A stretch of DNA of 64,000 nt. It comes from Thiodiazotropha sp040791665. GTDB taxonomy: Bacteria > Pseudomonadota > Gammaproteobacteria > Chromatiales > Chromatiaceae. Of this stretch, positions 17,088 through 26,207 are shown in pieces. The translations under genes and the position numbers were made by a program. How positions within the stretch are numbered: position 1 is the first letter of the stretch; each line of letters opens with the position of its first letter. A model generated the notes under the pieces. That model was not told the origin of the DNA. It was given only the letters and a program-made list of their open reading frames with translations, and did not search any database. The stretch lies in NCBI GenBank assembly GCA_040791665.1, contig JBFNNX010000017.1:124001-188000 (forward strand), written 5' to 3'.

Positions 17088-18279
17088 TAAGGTACTCCTC
17101 GGTAATGGATCTCCACTTACTATACTCATCAGCTGTCAGCAGGGCCTCCAACCGCTCTGTTGAGTAGTAGTCGTTGCATCGAGCGTTATTAAATCTGTTC
17201 ACCAGCAGGTTGGCGGCATATACCATCAGGCAATCGAGACGCTCGCGGCTCTGCTGTTTCGCTGTGTGGTGCAGGGCGACCGCCTCGACCGCACTGAAGG
17301 GGAGTCCCCACAATCCCATCAGATAGGCGCCAATTGTGGCATGGCTACACCACAAAGATTCAGACTCGATCTCATACAATGGTGCATTATCCCGTTCCGC
17401 CTGTTGTACGATGCGTCGATACTCTGCGCTATTATGGGTGGCGAGGAGCAGTTTGCCCAGGTCGTGCATCAGGCCCGCAAGTATTGGAAGCTGGCGCTGT
17501 TGCTGGTCCATCCCCGCTGCCTGGGAAAGGCGTTGTACCAGACCCGAGACGAGTAAACTATGCTGCCACAGTTGTTCGAGATGAAACTCATTCATTACAT
17601 CGGGATCGAGCTGTGAAAAGATGCCGGCGGTCAAAGCCAGGTTGCTGACAGTCTCTATGCCCAAAAGTGTAACCGCACGCTCCGGAGAAGCGATCTGTTG
17701 CGGCAGACCGAAAAAGGCCGAGTTGACCATCTGCAGAATCTTGGCGGACATACCGATATCCTGAGCCACGATCTTGCCGATATCCCTGACCGAGGTGGTA
17801 TCGGATTGCAGGGCAGTGATCATCTGCCGATAGGTGGAGGGTAGACTGGGCAGCGTGCCCAGACTGCTGACCATCTCTTCGATGGATGGATTGTTTAACA
17901 GACTTCGTAAATGAAAAACCCGGTGCAGGATATTAATCAGCTCGTCGCTACTGCAAGGTTTGGCGATAAACTGGTGGGCATGATGGACAACCTCCTGTGC
18001 CGGGGTACGCATCACCTGCCCTGAAAACAGTAGCCGTGTCGCACTCGGGTAGTGGAGTTTAATCTCTTTCAGCAGTTCACTGCCCGGCATGCCGGCGAGC
18101 TGGGTTTCGCTGACCACAATGTCCACGGCTGCCTGCTGCATGATTTCCAGAGCCTGTTGTGCCTCTTCGGCATAGTGGAGTTGCCACTTGTCCCTGAATT
18201 CGCGCAGGGTTCGCTTCAGGGAGTGTAGCTGATTGCTATCACTGTCGACGAATAGAATTGCATGGGTCTCTGTGTGCAT
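17071..18279 (-). CDS. Response regulator-like protein with HDOD output domain
   Basis: The start is placed at ATG 18279, with AGAGG 8 bases upstream; ATG 18324 would add 15 unlikely residues. The N-terminal receiver-like domain (FVDSDSN, FIAKPCSSDEL) carries Glu58 (VVSETQLAGMPG) at the phospho-acceptor position, a phosphomimic-like change. The rest is an HDOD domain (LPSLPSTYRQMITAL, VAQDIGMSAKILQMVNSAFFGLP, LLGIETVSNLAL, MHDLGKLLLA, WGLPFSAVEAVALHH). HDOD proteins are regulatory scaffolds in signalling and stress. The gene is first in a two-gene unit with the HD-type regulator. It may be constitutively in the active-like form. Confidence 0.82.
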   Translation of the reverse strand: MHTETHAILFVDSDSNQLHSLKRTLREFRDKWQLHYAEEAQQALEIMQQAAVDIVVSETQLAGMPGSELLKEIKLHYPSATRLLFSGQVMRTPAQEVVHHAHQFIAKPCSSDELINILHRVFHLRSLLNNPSIEEMVSSLGTLPSLPSTYRQMITALQSDTTSVRDIGKIVAQDIGMSAKILQMVNSAFFGLPQQIASPERAVTLLGIETVSNLALTAGIFSQLDPDVMNEFHLEQLWQHSLLVSGLVQRLSQAAGMDQQQRQLPILAGLMHDLGKLLLATHNSAEYRRIVQQAERDNAPLYEIESESLWCSHATIGAYLMGLWGLPFSAVEAVALHHTAKQQSRERLDCLMVYAANLLVNRFNNARCNDYYSTERLEALLTADEYSKWRSITEEYLNGKAA

Positions 18280-18534
18280 GTCAGTTGCCTCTGAATGCCG
18301 CCAGGTATTAGTGCGACAGCTCATCCATGAGGCGGTGACTGATTAAGGGAATGAGCTGTGGAAATTCCCCGACCGCTGACCCATCCATTTCAACGATTTA
18401 CGGCAACATTTAGTGACAGGCCTGTATGATATATCGGTACGATCAATAGGATTCTTGAGTTTGTTTTCCCAAAATCATAATAGCTCTTTTCGCCAGACTT
18501 TACAGATGCCTGAACCTTAATCACGGTGTGAGGA

Positions 18535-18981
18535 TCAGTCGACCAAAGAGACCTGTAATACCACTCCCTGTACACCGGAGATCCTTATCCGGGTTCCGGC
18601 GGGACAATCCTCTCCGGTGATCTTCCAGGTGGTGTCGTCCACATGGATCCTGCCCTCGCCATTGACGATAGGTTCCTGAAGGGTGAAAGTGCGGTCGAGA
18701 TACTGCTCACCCCTCCGGTTGAGATGGGGCTGATCGGTTTCTATGGGCCTGCGCTGGAGAAAGGCACGCACCAGGACAATGATCGCTACGCTCAGCAAGG
18801 CAAACAGCAGAATCTGTATCTGCCAGGTGATGTCCGGTATCAGCAATAACAGCAAACCAACCGTTCCCGCCGCCAGGCCCAGCCAGAGGAGAAAGGCGCC
18901 GGGTGAGAAGACCTCGAGGATCATCAGCACCACGGCAAGTATCAGCCAGTGCCAGTAATCGAGCTGGTTGAGCCACTGCAT
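18535..18981 (-). CDS. NfeD family membrane protein
   Basis: ATG 18981 overlaps the qmcA stop (TGATG), giving 148 residues. N-terminal hydrophobic segments span about 10-75 (LILAVVLMILEVFSPGAFLL, then a pair ending IIVLVRAFLQRR). A soluble OB-fold follows, with IVNGEGRIHVDDTTWKI and GTRIRISGVQGVVLQV, the NfeD C-terminal signature. NfeD proteins pair with SPFH/stomatin proteins in membrane microdomains, and this one is translationally coupled to such a partner. This is the short NfeD form lacking the ClpP-like protease domain. Confidence 0.9.
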   Translation of the reverse strand: MQWLNQLDYWHWLILAVVLMILEVFSPGAFLLWLGLAAGTVGLLLLLIPDITWQIQILLFALLSVAIIVLVRAFLQRRPIETDQPHLNRRGEQYLDRTFTLQEPIVNGEGRIHVDDTTWKITGEDCPAGTRIRISGVQGVVLQVSLVD

Positions 18982-19910
18982 CAATCCACTCCTTTTGCTT
19001 TGGCATCGAATGACTGCTTGGCAATTTCTGTGATGCCAGCAAGGGAACCGATCAGGCTCGACGCCTCCAGCGGCATCATGATGACCTTCTGGTTTTCGGC
19101 TGCGGCAATCTGTTGCAGGGCTTCGGTATATCGCTGTGCAACGAAGTAGTTGATGGCATTGACATCTCCCTTGGCGATCGCCTCAGATACCATCTCGGTC
19201 GCCCTTCCTTCCGCCTGGGCCAGTCGCTCCCGGGCCTCCGCCTCACGAAAAGCGGCCTCCTTTTCACCCTCGGCCTCCAGGATGGCGGATTGCTTTTCAC
19301 CCTCCGCCTTGAGGATAGCGGATTGGCGCATGCCCTCCGCTTCGAGGATGGCGGCGCGCTTCTCCCGCTCGGCCTTCATCTGCCTGGCCATGGCGTCGAC
19401 AAGGTCTCGCGGGGGTGAGATGTCCTTGATCTCGATACGGGTCACCTTTACACCCCAGGGGGTGGTGGCATCGTCAACCACAGTCAGTAACTGTGTGTTG
19501 ATTGTATCGCGTTGGGAGAGCAGCTGGTCCAGATCCATCGAACCCATGACGGTGCGGATATTGGTCATGGTCAGGTTGAGAATGGCGCTGTAGAGGTTGT
19601 TGACCTCGTAGGCCGCCTGGGAGGCATCAAGCACCTGAAAAAAGATCACCCCGTCCACCGTGACCATGGCGTTGTCCTTGGTGATGACCTCCTGCGAGGG
19701 TACATCCAGTACCTGCTCCATCATGTTCATCTTTTTGCCGATCTGGTCGACGACCGGTACGATGAGATTAAGCCCGGGGCGCAGGGTCTTCGTATAGCGC
19801 CCGAAACGCTCCACGGTGTACTCGTTTCCTTGCGGCACCCGCTTCGCACCGAGTACCACCAGTACGATCGCGAACACCAAGACGACAATTACAAAGATAT
19901 CCATACTCAT
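18981..19910 (-). CDS. qmcA: SPFH/band 7 (stomatin-like) membrane protein, QmcA type
   Basis: The 309-residue protein has an N-terminal signal anchor (about 4-23), an SPFH domain starting VPQGNEYTVERFGRYTK and including NLIVPVVDQI, and a long charged coiled coil (about 175-245) built of AILEAEG-type repeats. The C-terminus (EASSLIGSLAGITEIAKQ) is typical of the QmcA/paraslipin group. It forms large oligomeric cages in the cytoplasmic membrane that act with FtsH-type proteases and NfeD partners. AGAGG lies only 3 bases before ATG 19910; the ATG at 19904 has better spacing and may be the real start. It is divergent from the ttcA-like gene across 100 bases. Confidence 0.9.
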   Translation of the reverse strand: MSMDIFVIVVLVFAIVLVVLGAKRVPQGNEYTVERFGRYTKTLRPGLNLIVPVVDQIGKKMNMMEQVLDVPSQEVITKDNAMVTVDGVIFFQVLDASQAAYEVNNLYSAILNLTMTNIRTVMGSMDLDQLLSQRDTINTQLLTVVDDATTPWGVKVTRIEIKDISPPRDLVDAMARQMKAEREKRAAILEAEGMRQSAILKAEGEKQSAILEAEGEKEAAFREAEARERLAQAEGRATEMVSEAIAKGDVNAINYFVAQRYTEALQQIAAAENQKVIMMPLEASSLIGSLAGITEIAKQSFDAKAKGVD

Positions 19911-20010
19911 GATCCTCTATTGTGCTGAGATTCAGCAAAGATGCTTGATCCGGCTACCAAATGCAATCACCAGCATTGGTGGCCACCGGGCTTCATGTCA
20001 AAATGCAGCG

Positions 20011-20745
20011 ATGACCGATTATCAAAAACCACCAAAATCCCTGTTGCGCAAAGTCGGCAAGGCGATTGCCGATTTTGATATGATCCGTGAGGGGGACAGG
20101 ATCCTGCTGGGTGTTTCCGGCGGCAAGGATTCCCTCTCACTGCTGCAGATCCTCTATCATCTGAAGCGCTATGCCCCGGTCCGCTTCGAGCTGGGGGTCA
20201 TCACTGTCGACCCGCAGATCGAGGGTTTCGATCCGGCGCCGCTCAAGGCCTACTATGAAGGGCTCGGGGTGCCTTGGCACTATGCGGAGCAACCCATCAT
20301 GGAAGAGGCCAGGGAGAACATGGATGGAAACTCCTTCTGTGCCTATTGTGCGCGGATGAAGCGCGGCATTATGTATACCGCCTGCCGCCACGAGGGCTAC
20401 AATGTGCTGGCCCTGGCACAGCATCTGGATGATCTTGCGGAAAGCCTGTTGATGTCCCTGTTTCACGAAGGGCAACTGCGCACCATGAAGGCCCACTATC
20501 TCAACGATGCGGGAGATATCCGAATCATCCGGCCCCTGGTCTACTGTCGCGAGACACAAACCGGTGCCTTTGCCGTCGAGGCGGGTTTGCCGATAATTCC
20601 CGACAGCTGTCCCGCTTGCTTTACCGCCCCTACCCAGCGAGCATATATGAAGCAGCTGCTGGCCCGGGAAGAGCGACAAAACCGACACCTCTTCGCCAGT
20701 ATGCTGCACGCCATGAAACCATTGATGGATGAAACGCCGCCATGA
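20011..20745 (+). CDS. TtcA-like tRNA 2-thiocytidine biosynthesis protein
   Basis: The ATG at 20011 matches the family start (LLRKVGKAIADFDMI); the frame is open further upstream but unsupported. The 244-residue protein has the PP-loop GVSGGKDS (34-41), a first CxxC at Cys110/113 (FCAYCARMKRG) and a second at Cys200/203 (PDSCPAC). TtcA thiolates cytidine 32 of tRNA using ATP and a 4Fe-4S cluster. This protein is about 65 residues shorter than E. coli TtcA and has a diverged adenylation loop (AQHLDDLAES), so it may be a TtcA paralogue with another substrate. It overlaps the CBS gene by ATGA, and the three genes 20011-22523 form one unit. Confidence 0.78.
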   Translation: MTDYQKPPKSLLRKVGKAIADFDMIREGDRILLGVSGGKDSLSLLQILYHLKRYAPVRFELGVITVDPQIEGFDPAPLKAYYEGLGVPWHYAEQPIMEEARENMDGNSFCAYCARMKRGIMYTACRHEGYNVLALAQHLDDLAESLLMSLFHEGQLRTMKAHYLNDAGDIRIIRPLVYCRETQTGAFAVEAGLPIIPDSCPACFTAPTQRAYMKQLLAREERQNRHLFASMLHAMKPLMDETPP

Positions 20746-21200
20746 AGATCAAACATGTATCGATTCCCACTAAGGTCGCCCGTCCGGGGATGCGTGTCGG
20801 AGAGGTGATGTGGGAGTGTGTGGAGAAAGATGTCCCGGGAATACCGTATGTGGATGCCGAGGGAAAACTGAGTGGCCGATTCTCCGTCAGGCATCTGTTT
20901 CTGCTCTGCTGTATACCCGATGATGTGATCCACGGCGCCCATCTGCTCGGCGACGATATCGAGCATCTCGATTTTCCTCATATGCGCGCGGATGAACTGA
21001 TGGATGAGGAGGTGGATGACTACATTTTTCCCGATGCAATTCAGCTGTCGTCAAACTTTCAGGCGATCAAGGCATTGGCGATCATGGAGCAATACAATAC
21101 CGAATATCTGTTTGTCACCGAGGAGGGAGAGTACCAAGGCGTTGTAACCCGGATGAGTATCGCCAGGGCGGTCGTCACCAAAGAGTGTTGTGTCGAGTAG
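20742..21200 (+). CDS. CBS-domain protein
   Basis: The 152-residue soluble protein carries a CBS pair: the first module spans about 10-75 (GEVMWECVEKDVPGIPYVDAE), the second about 85-148 (AIKALAIMEQYNTEYLFVTE, GVVTRMSIARAVV). CBS pairs bind adenine nucleotides and regulate attached or neighbouring proteins. The start codon overlaps the ttcA-like stop (ATGA), and the transporter gene starts 12 bases after its end. A nucleotide-sensing control of that transporter is a reasonable guess; nothing in the sequence proves it. Confidence 0.8.
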   Translation: MKIKHVSIPTKVARPGMRVGEVMWECVEKDVPGIPYVDAEGKLSGRFSVRHLFLLCCIPDDVIHGAHLLGDDIEHLDFPHMRADELMDEEVDDYIFPDAIQLSSNFQAIKALAIMEQYNTEYLFVTEEGEYQGVVTRMSIARAVVTKECCVE

Positions 21201-21212
21201 CCGATCTGACAG

Positions 21213-22523
21213 ATGGAGACGATAACCTCGGAAATGTGGGCTTCGGCAATTGTCTTGGTGCTCTCCTATGTGCTGATCTTTTCGGAGAAAATGCACCGCA
21301 CGATCGCCGCTATCCTTGGCGCGGTGGTGATGATCGGGATAGGCATGTTGATGGGTTTCTACACCCAGGAGGCGGCCATTCTGGCGGTGGACGGCAATAC
21401 GATACTGCTGCTTGCCGCAATGATGATGCTGGTGGCCTTGCTACGGCCGACCGGCGCCTTCGATTTCGCCGCCGTGCACATCACCCACTGGGCAAACGGC
21501 AATCCCAAGCTGCTGTTGATCTATCTCAGCCTTGCGGTGAGTGTGATCAGTATGATCCTCGATAACGTCACAACGGTGATCGTTTTCGCGCCGCTGACAG
21601 TATTGATCTGCCGTCTGCTCAAGATCAATCCGATGCCCTATCTGATGGCGGAGGCGATGCTGTCCAACATCGGTGGCGCCGCCACCCTGGTGGGTGACCC
21701 ACCGAACCTGATGATCGGCAGTGCTGCTGATATCAGTTTCAACTCCTTTCTGGTACATATGGGTTTTCCGGTGTTGGTGGTGTGGATAGGCACCGTAGGG
21801 TTGATGTTGTATCTCTTCAGGGATCAGCTCAGGAGCGGGGGCGAGGATCCCAGGAAGCTTGTGGCGACTCATGCGATCAAGGATGCACAGGGTCTCAAGA
21901 GAATCATGTTTGCCCTTGCTGTTGTGGTGGTGTTGTTCTTCGTCCATCATAATCTGCACGTGCTGCCGGCCTACGCCTCGTTTATCGGTGTCAGTATCGC
22001 GCTCCTGTCGATGCGTCCCGATATGGAGAAGCTGTTCGGCTCGGTGAATTGGTCGGTGCTGTTTTTCTTCGCCGGGCTGTTCATCATTGTCGGCGGTGTT
22101 GAGTCATCGGGATTGCTCGATCTGTTCGGCCATAAATTGGCTATGCTGGCAGAAGATCCCGCGATGCTGATGTTGACCGGGTTGCTGCTGATGTGGGTGG
22201 CGGCGATTCTGAGCGCGGTGGTCGACAATATCCCCTTTACCGTAACCATGATCCCGATCATTCTCGGACTCGAGAGCAGCGGTGTGAATATCGCTCCGTT
22301 GTGGTGGGCCTTGGCCTTGGGGGTCGGTCTGGGAGGAAACGGCACCCATCTTGGCGCGACCGCCAATATCATCGCTGTCAGCGAATCGGAAAAGAGCGGC
22401 ATGCCCGAGGCCAGGATCTCCCCAATGATATGGATGCGCACCGGTTTGCCGGTGATGTTTTTCGGTCTGTTGTTGGCCAGTTTCGTTTATTGGTTCTTTT
22501 TTGAAATGTTCACCACTGCGTAG
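21213..22523 (+). CDS. ArsB/NhaD-superfamily ion transporter (SLC13-like)
   Basis: The 436-residue integral membrane protein has about 11 hydrophobic segments in two similar halves. Conserved loops are SMILDNVTTVIVFAPL with NIGGAATLVGDPPN in the first half, and AILSAVVDNIPFTVTMIP with GGNGTHLGATANII in the second. This pairing is typical of the ion-transporter superfamily that includes arsenite, Na+/H+ (NhaD) and citrate carriers. Length fits the ArsB/P-protein group. Substrate cannot be assigned; there is no arsR or arsC nearby. It is last in the ttcA-like/CBS/transporter unit, and a hairpin follows at 22542-22558. Confidence 0.85.
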   Translation: METITSEMWASAIVLVLSYVLIFSEKMHRTIAAILGAVVMIGIGMLMGFYTQEAAILAVDGNTILLLAAMMMLVALLRPTGAFDFAAVHITHWANGNPKLLLIYLSLAVSVISMILDNVTTVIVFAPLTVLICRLLKINPMPYLMAEAMLSNIGGAATLVGDPPNLMIGSAADISFNSFLVHMGFPVLVVWIGTVGLMLYLFRDQLRSGGEDPRKLVATHAIKDAQGLKRIMFALAVVVVLFFVHHNLHVLPAYASFIGVSIALLSMRPDMEKLFGSVNWSVLFFFAGLFIIVGGVESSGLLDLFGHKLAMLAEDPAMLMLTGLLLMWVAAILSAVVDNIPFTVTMIPIILGLESSGVNIAPLWWALALGVGLGGNGTHLGATANIIAVSESEKSGMPEARISPMIWMRTGLPVMFFGLLLASFVYWFFFEMFTTA

Positions 22524-22541
22524 ATCCAGCATTCAAGATCC

Positions 22542-22558
22542 CACCCTCAGGGAGGGTG
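22542..22558 (+). terminator. Hairpin after transporter gene
   Basis: CACCCTC and GAGGGTG form a perfect 7-bp stem with an AGG loop, 19 bases after the stop codon. Only a short T-rich tract (TTGTTGT) follows, so it is a weak or factor-assisted terminator candidate. Confidence 0.5.
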
Positions 22559-22876
22559 TTGTTGTGAAAAAGCAAGCCGCAAATAGTCGCGAATATTTTT
22601 TAAAGGCCGCAAATTAAGCAATTTTTTCTCCCCTGCATGGAGACGCAGGATAGGTCCTGTGTTGACCATGTTGTACGGTAAGTAAATAAATCTGTGTCTA
22701 TTTGCAGCTTCCATTGACAACTCATTGACTGAATATTGTGAGTGGTCAGGTCAAGTTGCAATAGTGCAGTCACTGCAAATTCCCCAATTTCCTCATCTGA
22801 ATAGGGTCCGATATTTACTTGATTGTTTTGCTGGGTATTTCTATAGCTTAAAGGTGATGAGAGACGCTTTGCGGAG
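22559..22876 (+). other. Intergenic region with CCGCAAAT motifs
   Basis: No convincing gene is present. GCCGCAAAT occurs at about 22574-22582 and again at about 22608-22616, and a similar motif bounds the element at 28345. It looks like a decayed intergenic repeat. Confidence 0.4.
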
Positions 22877-22885
22877 ATGCCGAGT

Positions 22886-23095
22886 ATGAATATCCGAACC
22901 ACTTTGGACCCGATTACCTTGCGTGATGTGACCGATTTAGAGGGACATCCCTGTCTCTATGAGGGTGATGGCGATAATGGCGTTGAAATCTATTTCGAGA
23001 GCGAGGTAACCAAGAGCATCTACCAGAATATGGTTTTGGAGGATCGTAAAATAGTCTGTGGAAACGATACGGAGGACTATATCGCTGAGGGCTAG
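22886..23095 (+). CDS. Small acidic hypothetical protein
   Basis: The ATG at 22886 is preferred because GGAG sits 9 bases before it; an in-frame ATG at 22877 follows GGAG with no spacing. The 69-residue product is acidic (DLEGHPCLYEGDGDNGVEIY, CGNDTEDYIAEG) with two Cys and no membrane segment. No family is recognised. It stands alone, and a strong terminator lies 180 bases downstream. It could be non-coding, but the ribosome binding site and the absence of rare features favour a gene. Confidence 0.5.
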   Translation: MNIRTTLDPITLRDVTDLEGHPCLYEGDGDNGVEIYFESEVTKSIYQNMVLEDRKIVCGNDTEDYIAEG

Positions 23096-23274
23096 CCCCC
23101 GGCGTTTTTTTGGATCACACCGGTTCAGAATAGGGATTACCCCTCGGGGAGGGATAACGAAAACTGGTTGATCTGCCTCACCTGTCAACCATTGCCCCAC
23201 AAAAAATGGTTGATATCTGGTGTATGAGGCAGTGATCAGTGGTGTTGGTTGGGTATATTCAAGAAACCCGACAG

Positions 23275-23303
23275 GGGTGACGCGTCAGCGTCACCCGGTT
23301 TTT
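23275..23303. terminator. Strong, probably bidirectional intrinsic terminator
   Basis: GGGTGACGC and GCGTCACCC pair perfectly (9 bp) around a GTCA loop, followed by GGTTTTTTT on the + strand. An outer AAACC/GGTTT pairing extends it. On the - strand the hairpin is followed by GGGTTTC. It ends transcripts of the small gene at 22886 (+) and probably of prlC (-). Confidence 0.85.
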
Positions 23304-23378
23304 TTAAGACCTGTCTACACTGATCCAATCGGCTCTGCTGGGGCTATTTTCCACCCAGCGGCGTTACCCTTGCTGGCC

Positions 23379-25409
23379 CTATGGGCCCAGGATGCCGCTA
23401 TGGCGCAGCAGGGGTTCAATCTCGGGTTCTCTGCCCCTGAAGGCTACGAAGAGATCCATGGCATCCTTGGAGCCTCCCGGCTGCAACACTTCCCGGAGAA
23501 ACGCCTGTCCGGTATCCGCATTGAATATCCCATGCTCCTCAAACAGGGAGAAGGCGTCGGCCGAGAGCACCTCCGCCCATTTATAGCTGTAGTAGCCAGC
23601 GGCGTAGCCGCCGGCGAAGATATGGGAGAAACCATGGGCGAAACGGTTCCAGGCAGGAGGCGTAACGACAGCCACCTGCTGACGCACCTCTTGCAGGATT
23701 TCGTAGATGCGTCCCCCGTGCTGGGGATCATATTCACGGTGAATACGAAAGTCGAAGAGCGCGAACTCCAGCTGACGCACCATCTGCATCGCCGACTGAA
23801 AGTTTTTCGCGGTATACATGCGCCGGTAGAGTTCGTCTGGAATGGGGTCGCCGGTATCGACATGGCCCGATACCAGATCAAGGGCCTCTTTTTCCCAGCA
23901 CCAGTTTTCCATGAACTGACTGGGTAGTTCCACCGCGTCCCAGGCGACACCGTTGATGCCGGCGACGCCAGGGTAGTCCACCGTGGTTAACAGATGGTGC
24001 AGACCGTGGCCGAATTCATGGAACAGGGTCAGTACCTCATCGTGGGTGAAGAGCGAGGGTTTGTCATCTACCGGGGGTGAGAAGTTGCAGGTGAGATAGG
24101 CGACCGGGATCTGGTCCACGGTGTCCGTGAAGAAGCGGGTTGCACATTCATCCATCCAGGCACCGCCACGCTTCTTGGGGCGCGCATAGAGATCGAGATA
24201 GAACTGGCCTCGCAGGTGATTGTGGCTGTCGCGGATCTCGAAGAAACGAACGTCGGGGTGCCAGGTATCAATGTCCCTGGTCTCTTCGATGCGAATACCG
24301 TACAGACGCTCCACCACCGCGAACATGCCAGGTAATACACGGGTTTCCGGGAAGTAGGGCTTCAGCTCCTCCTGGCTTATGTTATGCCGATCCTGGCGCA
24401 GTTTTTCCGCATAATATCCGATATCCCACGCCTGCAGATCATCGAAACCATATGTCTCCGATGCGAACTCCCGGAGTTCATTCAGTTCGCGCTCCGCCTG
24501 AGTGCGCGATCGTTCGGCAAGGTCTGTGAGAAAGGCGATCACCTCATCGCTTGAACGGGCCATTTTCTTGGCTAGTGAGCGATCGGCATAGTTGGAGAAT
24601 CCCAACAGGCCAGCCTGTTCATGGCGCAGTTCGAGTATCCGTTCCATGGCCTCCGTATTATCCCATTGCCCGGCGTGCGGCCCTTGATCCGATGCCCGGG
24701 TGGCGAATGCCTCATAGACCTCCCGGCGCAGTTGACGATCATCGGCGTAGGTCATCACCGGCAGATAGGAGGGATACTCAAGGGTCAACAACCATCCTTC
24801 CTGGCCGCGCTGAGCAGCGGTTTGGCGGGCCAGCGCCAAAGCCGATTCTGGCAACCCCTGCAGGGCCGATTCATCCGTGATCAGTTTGCTCCAGGCGTTG
24901 GTGGTGTCGAGCAGGTTCTCTTCGAACTTGGTAGTCAGTTGAGACAGCTCCTGGCTGATCTCCTTGAATCGCTGTTTCTTATCCTCCTCCAGATCGACAC
25001 CGGACAGATGAAAATCGAGCAAGGCGTTCTGCAACAGCTTTCGCTGGGCTCGGTCGAGCCCCGCTTCTCCGGCAACCTGTTTGTAGGCATTGCAGAGTTG
25101 GTCGTTTTGCCCGACTTCGGTGGCATATTCGCTCAGTTTGGGCAGCACTGCGTTATAGGCCGCACGCAGCTCATCATTGTTGACCACGGAGTTCATGTGA
25201 CTCACTGGTGACCAGGTACGGCTGAGACGATCCTCTGCCTTTTCCAGGGGTTCGACCAGATTTTTCCAGGTGTATTCCTGCTGCGAGCTGAGTAGCTGTT
25301 GAATGATCTGCCGGTTCTCCTGCAACAGTTGATTCATGGCAGGCTCAACCATATCCGGAGTGATGGCGGAGAAAGAGGGCAATCCTTGCATATTGATCAG
25401 GGCATTCAT
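23379..25409 (-). CDS. prlC: Oligopeptidase A (M3 family metallopeptidase)
   Basis: The 676-residue cytosolic protein has the M3 zinc motif HEFGHGLHHLL (about residues 462-472), with the third ligand Glu in the following helix region (WDAVELPSQFMENW). The N-terminal helical domain (LPSFSAITPDMVEPAMNQLL) matches oligopeptidase A. Length equals E. coli PrlC (680). It degrades short peptides, including cleaved signal peptides, downstream of ATP-dependent proteases. It lies 15 bases after the CNP1-like gene on the same strand and may be cotranscribed. The terminator at 23275-23303 follows. Confidence 0.95.
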   Translation of the reverse strand: MNALINMQGLPSFSAITPDMVEPAMNQLLQENRQIIQQLLSSQQEYTWKNLVEPLEKAEDRLSRTWSPVSHMNSVVNNDELRAAYNAVLPKLSEYATEVGQNDQLCNAYKQVAGEAGLDRAQRKLLQNALLDFHLSGVDLEEDKKQRFKEISQELSQLTTKFEENLLDTTNAWSKLITDESALQGLPESALALARQTAAQRGQEGWLLTLEYPSYLPVMTYADDRQLRREVYEAFATRASDQGPHAGQWDNTEAMERILELRHEQAGLLGFSNYADRSLAKKMARSSDEVIAFLTDLAERSRTQAERELNELREFASETYGFDDLQAWDIGYYAEKLRQDRHNISQEELKPYFPETRVLPGMFAVVERLYGIRIEETRDIDTWHPDVRFFEIRDSHNHLRGQFYLDLYARPKKRGGAWMDECATRFFTDTVDQIPVAYLTCNFSPPVDDKPSLFTHDEVLTLFHEFGHGLHHLLTTVDYPGVAGINGVAWDAVELPSQFMENWCWEKEALDLVSGHVDTGDPIPDELYRRMYTAKNFQSAMQMVRQLEFALFDFRIHREYDPQHGGRIYEILQEVRQQVAVVTPPAWNRFAHGFSHIFAGGYAAGYYSYKWAEVLSADAFSLFEEHGIFNADTGQAFLREVLQPGGSKDAMDLFVAFRGREPEIEPLLRHSGILGP

Positions 25410-25424
25410 GGGGTAGGCTCCGGA

Positions 25425-25964
25425 TTAGTCAATGGCTACTGTGCGATTGTCGCGCATGGCGCGAAAGATAGCGTCGGGCGAATTGCTTTGGCCGGTCAGC
25501 AGATTGCAGATCAGATCGTCATACAGGGCGGCGCGATAATCTGTGGACTCATCTTTCGGGATGGACCGCCATTCCGGCTTCGTCGCGGCAAACAGTTTGT
25601 CGTCGCTGCCGTATCCGTAGACCTTGAACAGCCTTTCACCACAGCGAAATGCCTCATAAGAGGTATTTGTGGCGCCTGTTCGTGAGCGTATCACTACAAC
25701 GAACCGTGTGACCCTATCGCCACCTGTCTGCAGTGAACCCCGTTCGATAAAATATTGGAGCCTGGGATCATTGGCGCCGACCTGAAACGCCTGCAAATCG
25801 TCCAGGTCGATCTTCTCCGGAAGTGCTGTTTTCCCCTCCTTGAAGGGTTCCTCCGGCTGCCAGTGAATATCATTCGAGGCGTCGTCCATGAGGATATTGT
25901 CGGCCAGTAGTGTGGATGCGCAAAAGAGCAGCATCAGGGCAAGTGGATAGGTCCTGTTTCGCAT
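25425..25964 (-). CDS. CNP1-like family exported protein
   Basis: The start is placed at ATG 25964, where AGG precedes by 8 bases and a clean signal peptide follows (RNRTYPLALMLLFCASTLLA, cleaved before DN). An upstream in-frame ATG at 25985 adds seven residues. The mature protein of about 155 residues has the CNP1-like pattern: LDDLQAFQVGANDPRLQYFIE, VTRFVVVIRSRTGATNTSYEAFRC, and a GKLF-like step (GERLFKVYGYG). The family is periplasmic, common in beta- and gammaproteobacteria, and of unknown function. It is immediately upstream of prlC. Confidence 0.8.
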   Translation of the reverse strand: MRNRTYPLALMLLFCASTLLADNILMDDASNDIHWQPEEPFKEGKTALPEKIDLDDLQAFQVGANDPRLQYFIERGSLQTGGDRVTRFVVVIRSRTGATNTSYEAFRCGERLFKVYGYGSDDKLFAATKPEWRSIPKDESTDYRAALYDDLICNLLTGQSNSPDAIFRAMRDNRTVAID

Positions 25965-26207
25965 TTGAAAACCTGTTGATGTCATTGTCGATAGCTGTTT
26001 GGTCGTCGGGTTGATACATTCTCGCACTACACCGCTGCCGTAGGAATAGTTCGGTGCCGATTTCAGCCCTGCGTTATCCGATGTATTTCTTCTCAGATAT
26101 CGGCAACAGTCACTGCCGCTCACCCCTGCAACAGCTTCTTATATGGGCCTTGGCATGATTTAGCCAACACCGGCTATTGCAGCTTGCATGGTTATTGCCG
26201 CTTCCAT

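Noticed and set aside
18390..18575. 61-codon - strand frame after nfeD
   Set aside because: Short, overlaps the nfeD end and shows no support.
22600..22902. 100-codon - strand frame
   Set aside because: No ribosome binding site or family; it overlaps repeat-like CCGCAAAT DNA and the start of the small + gene.
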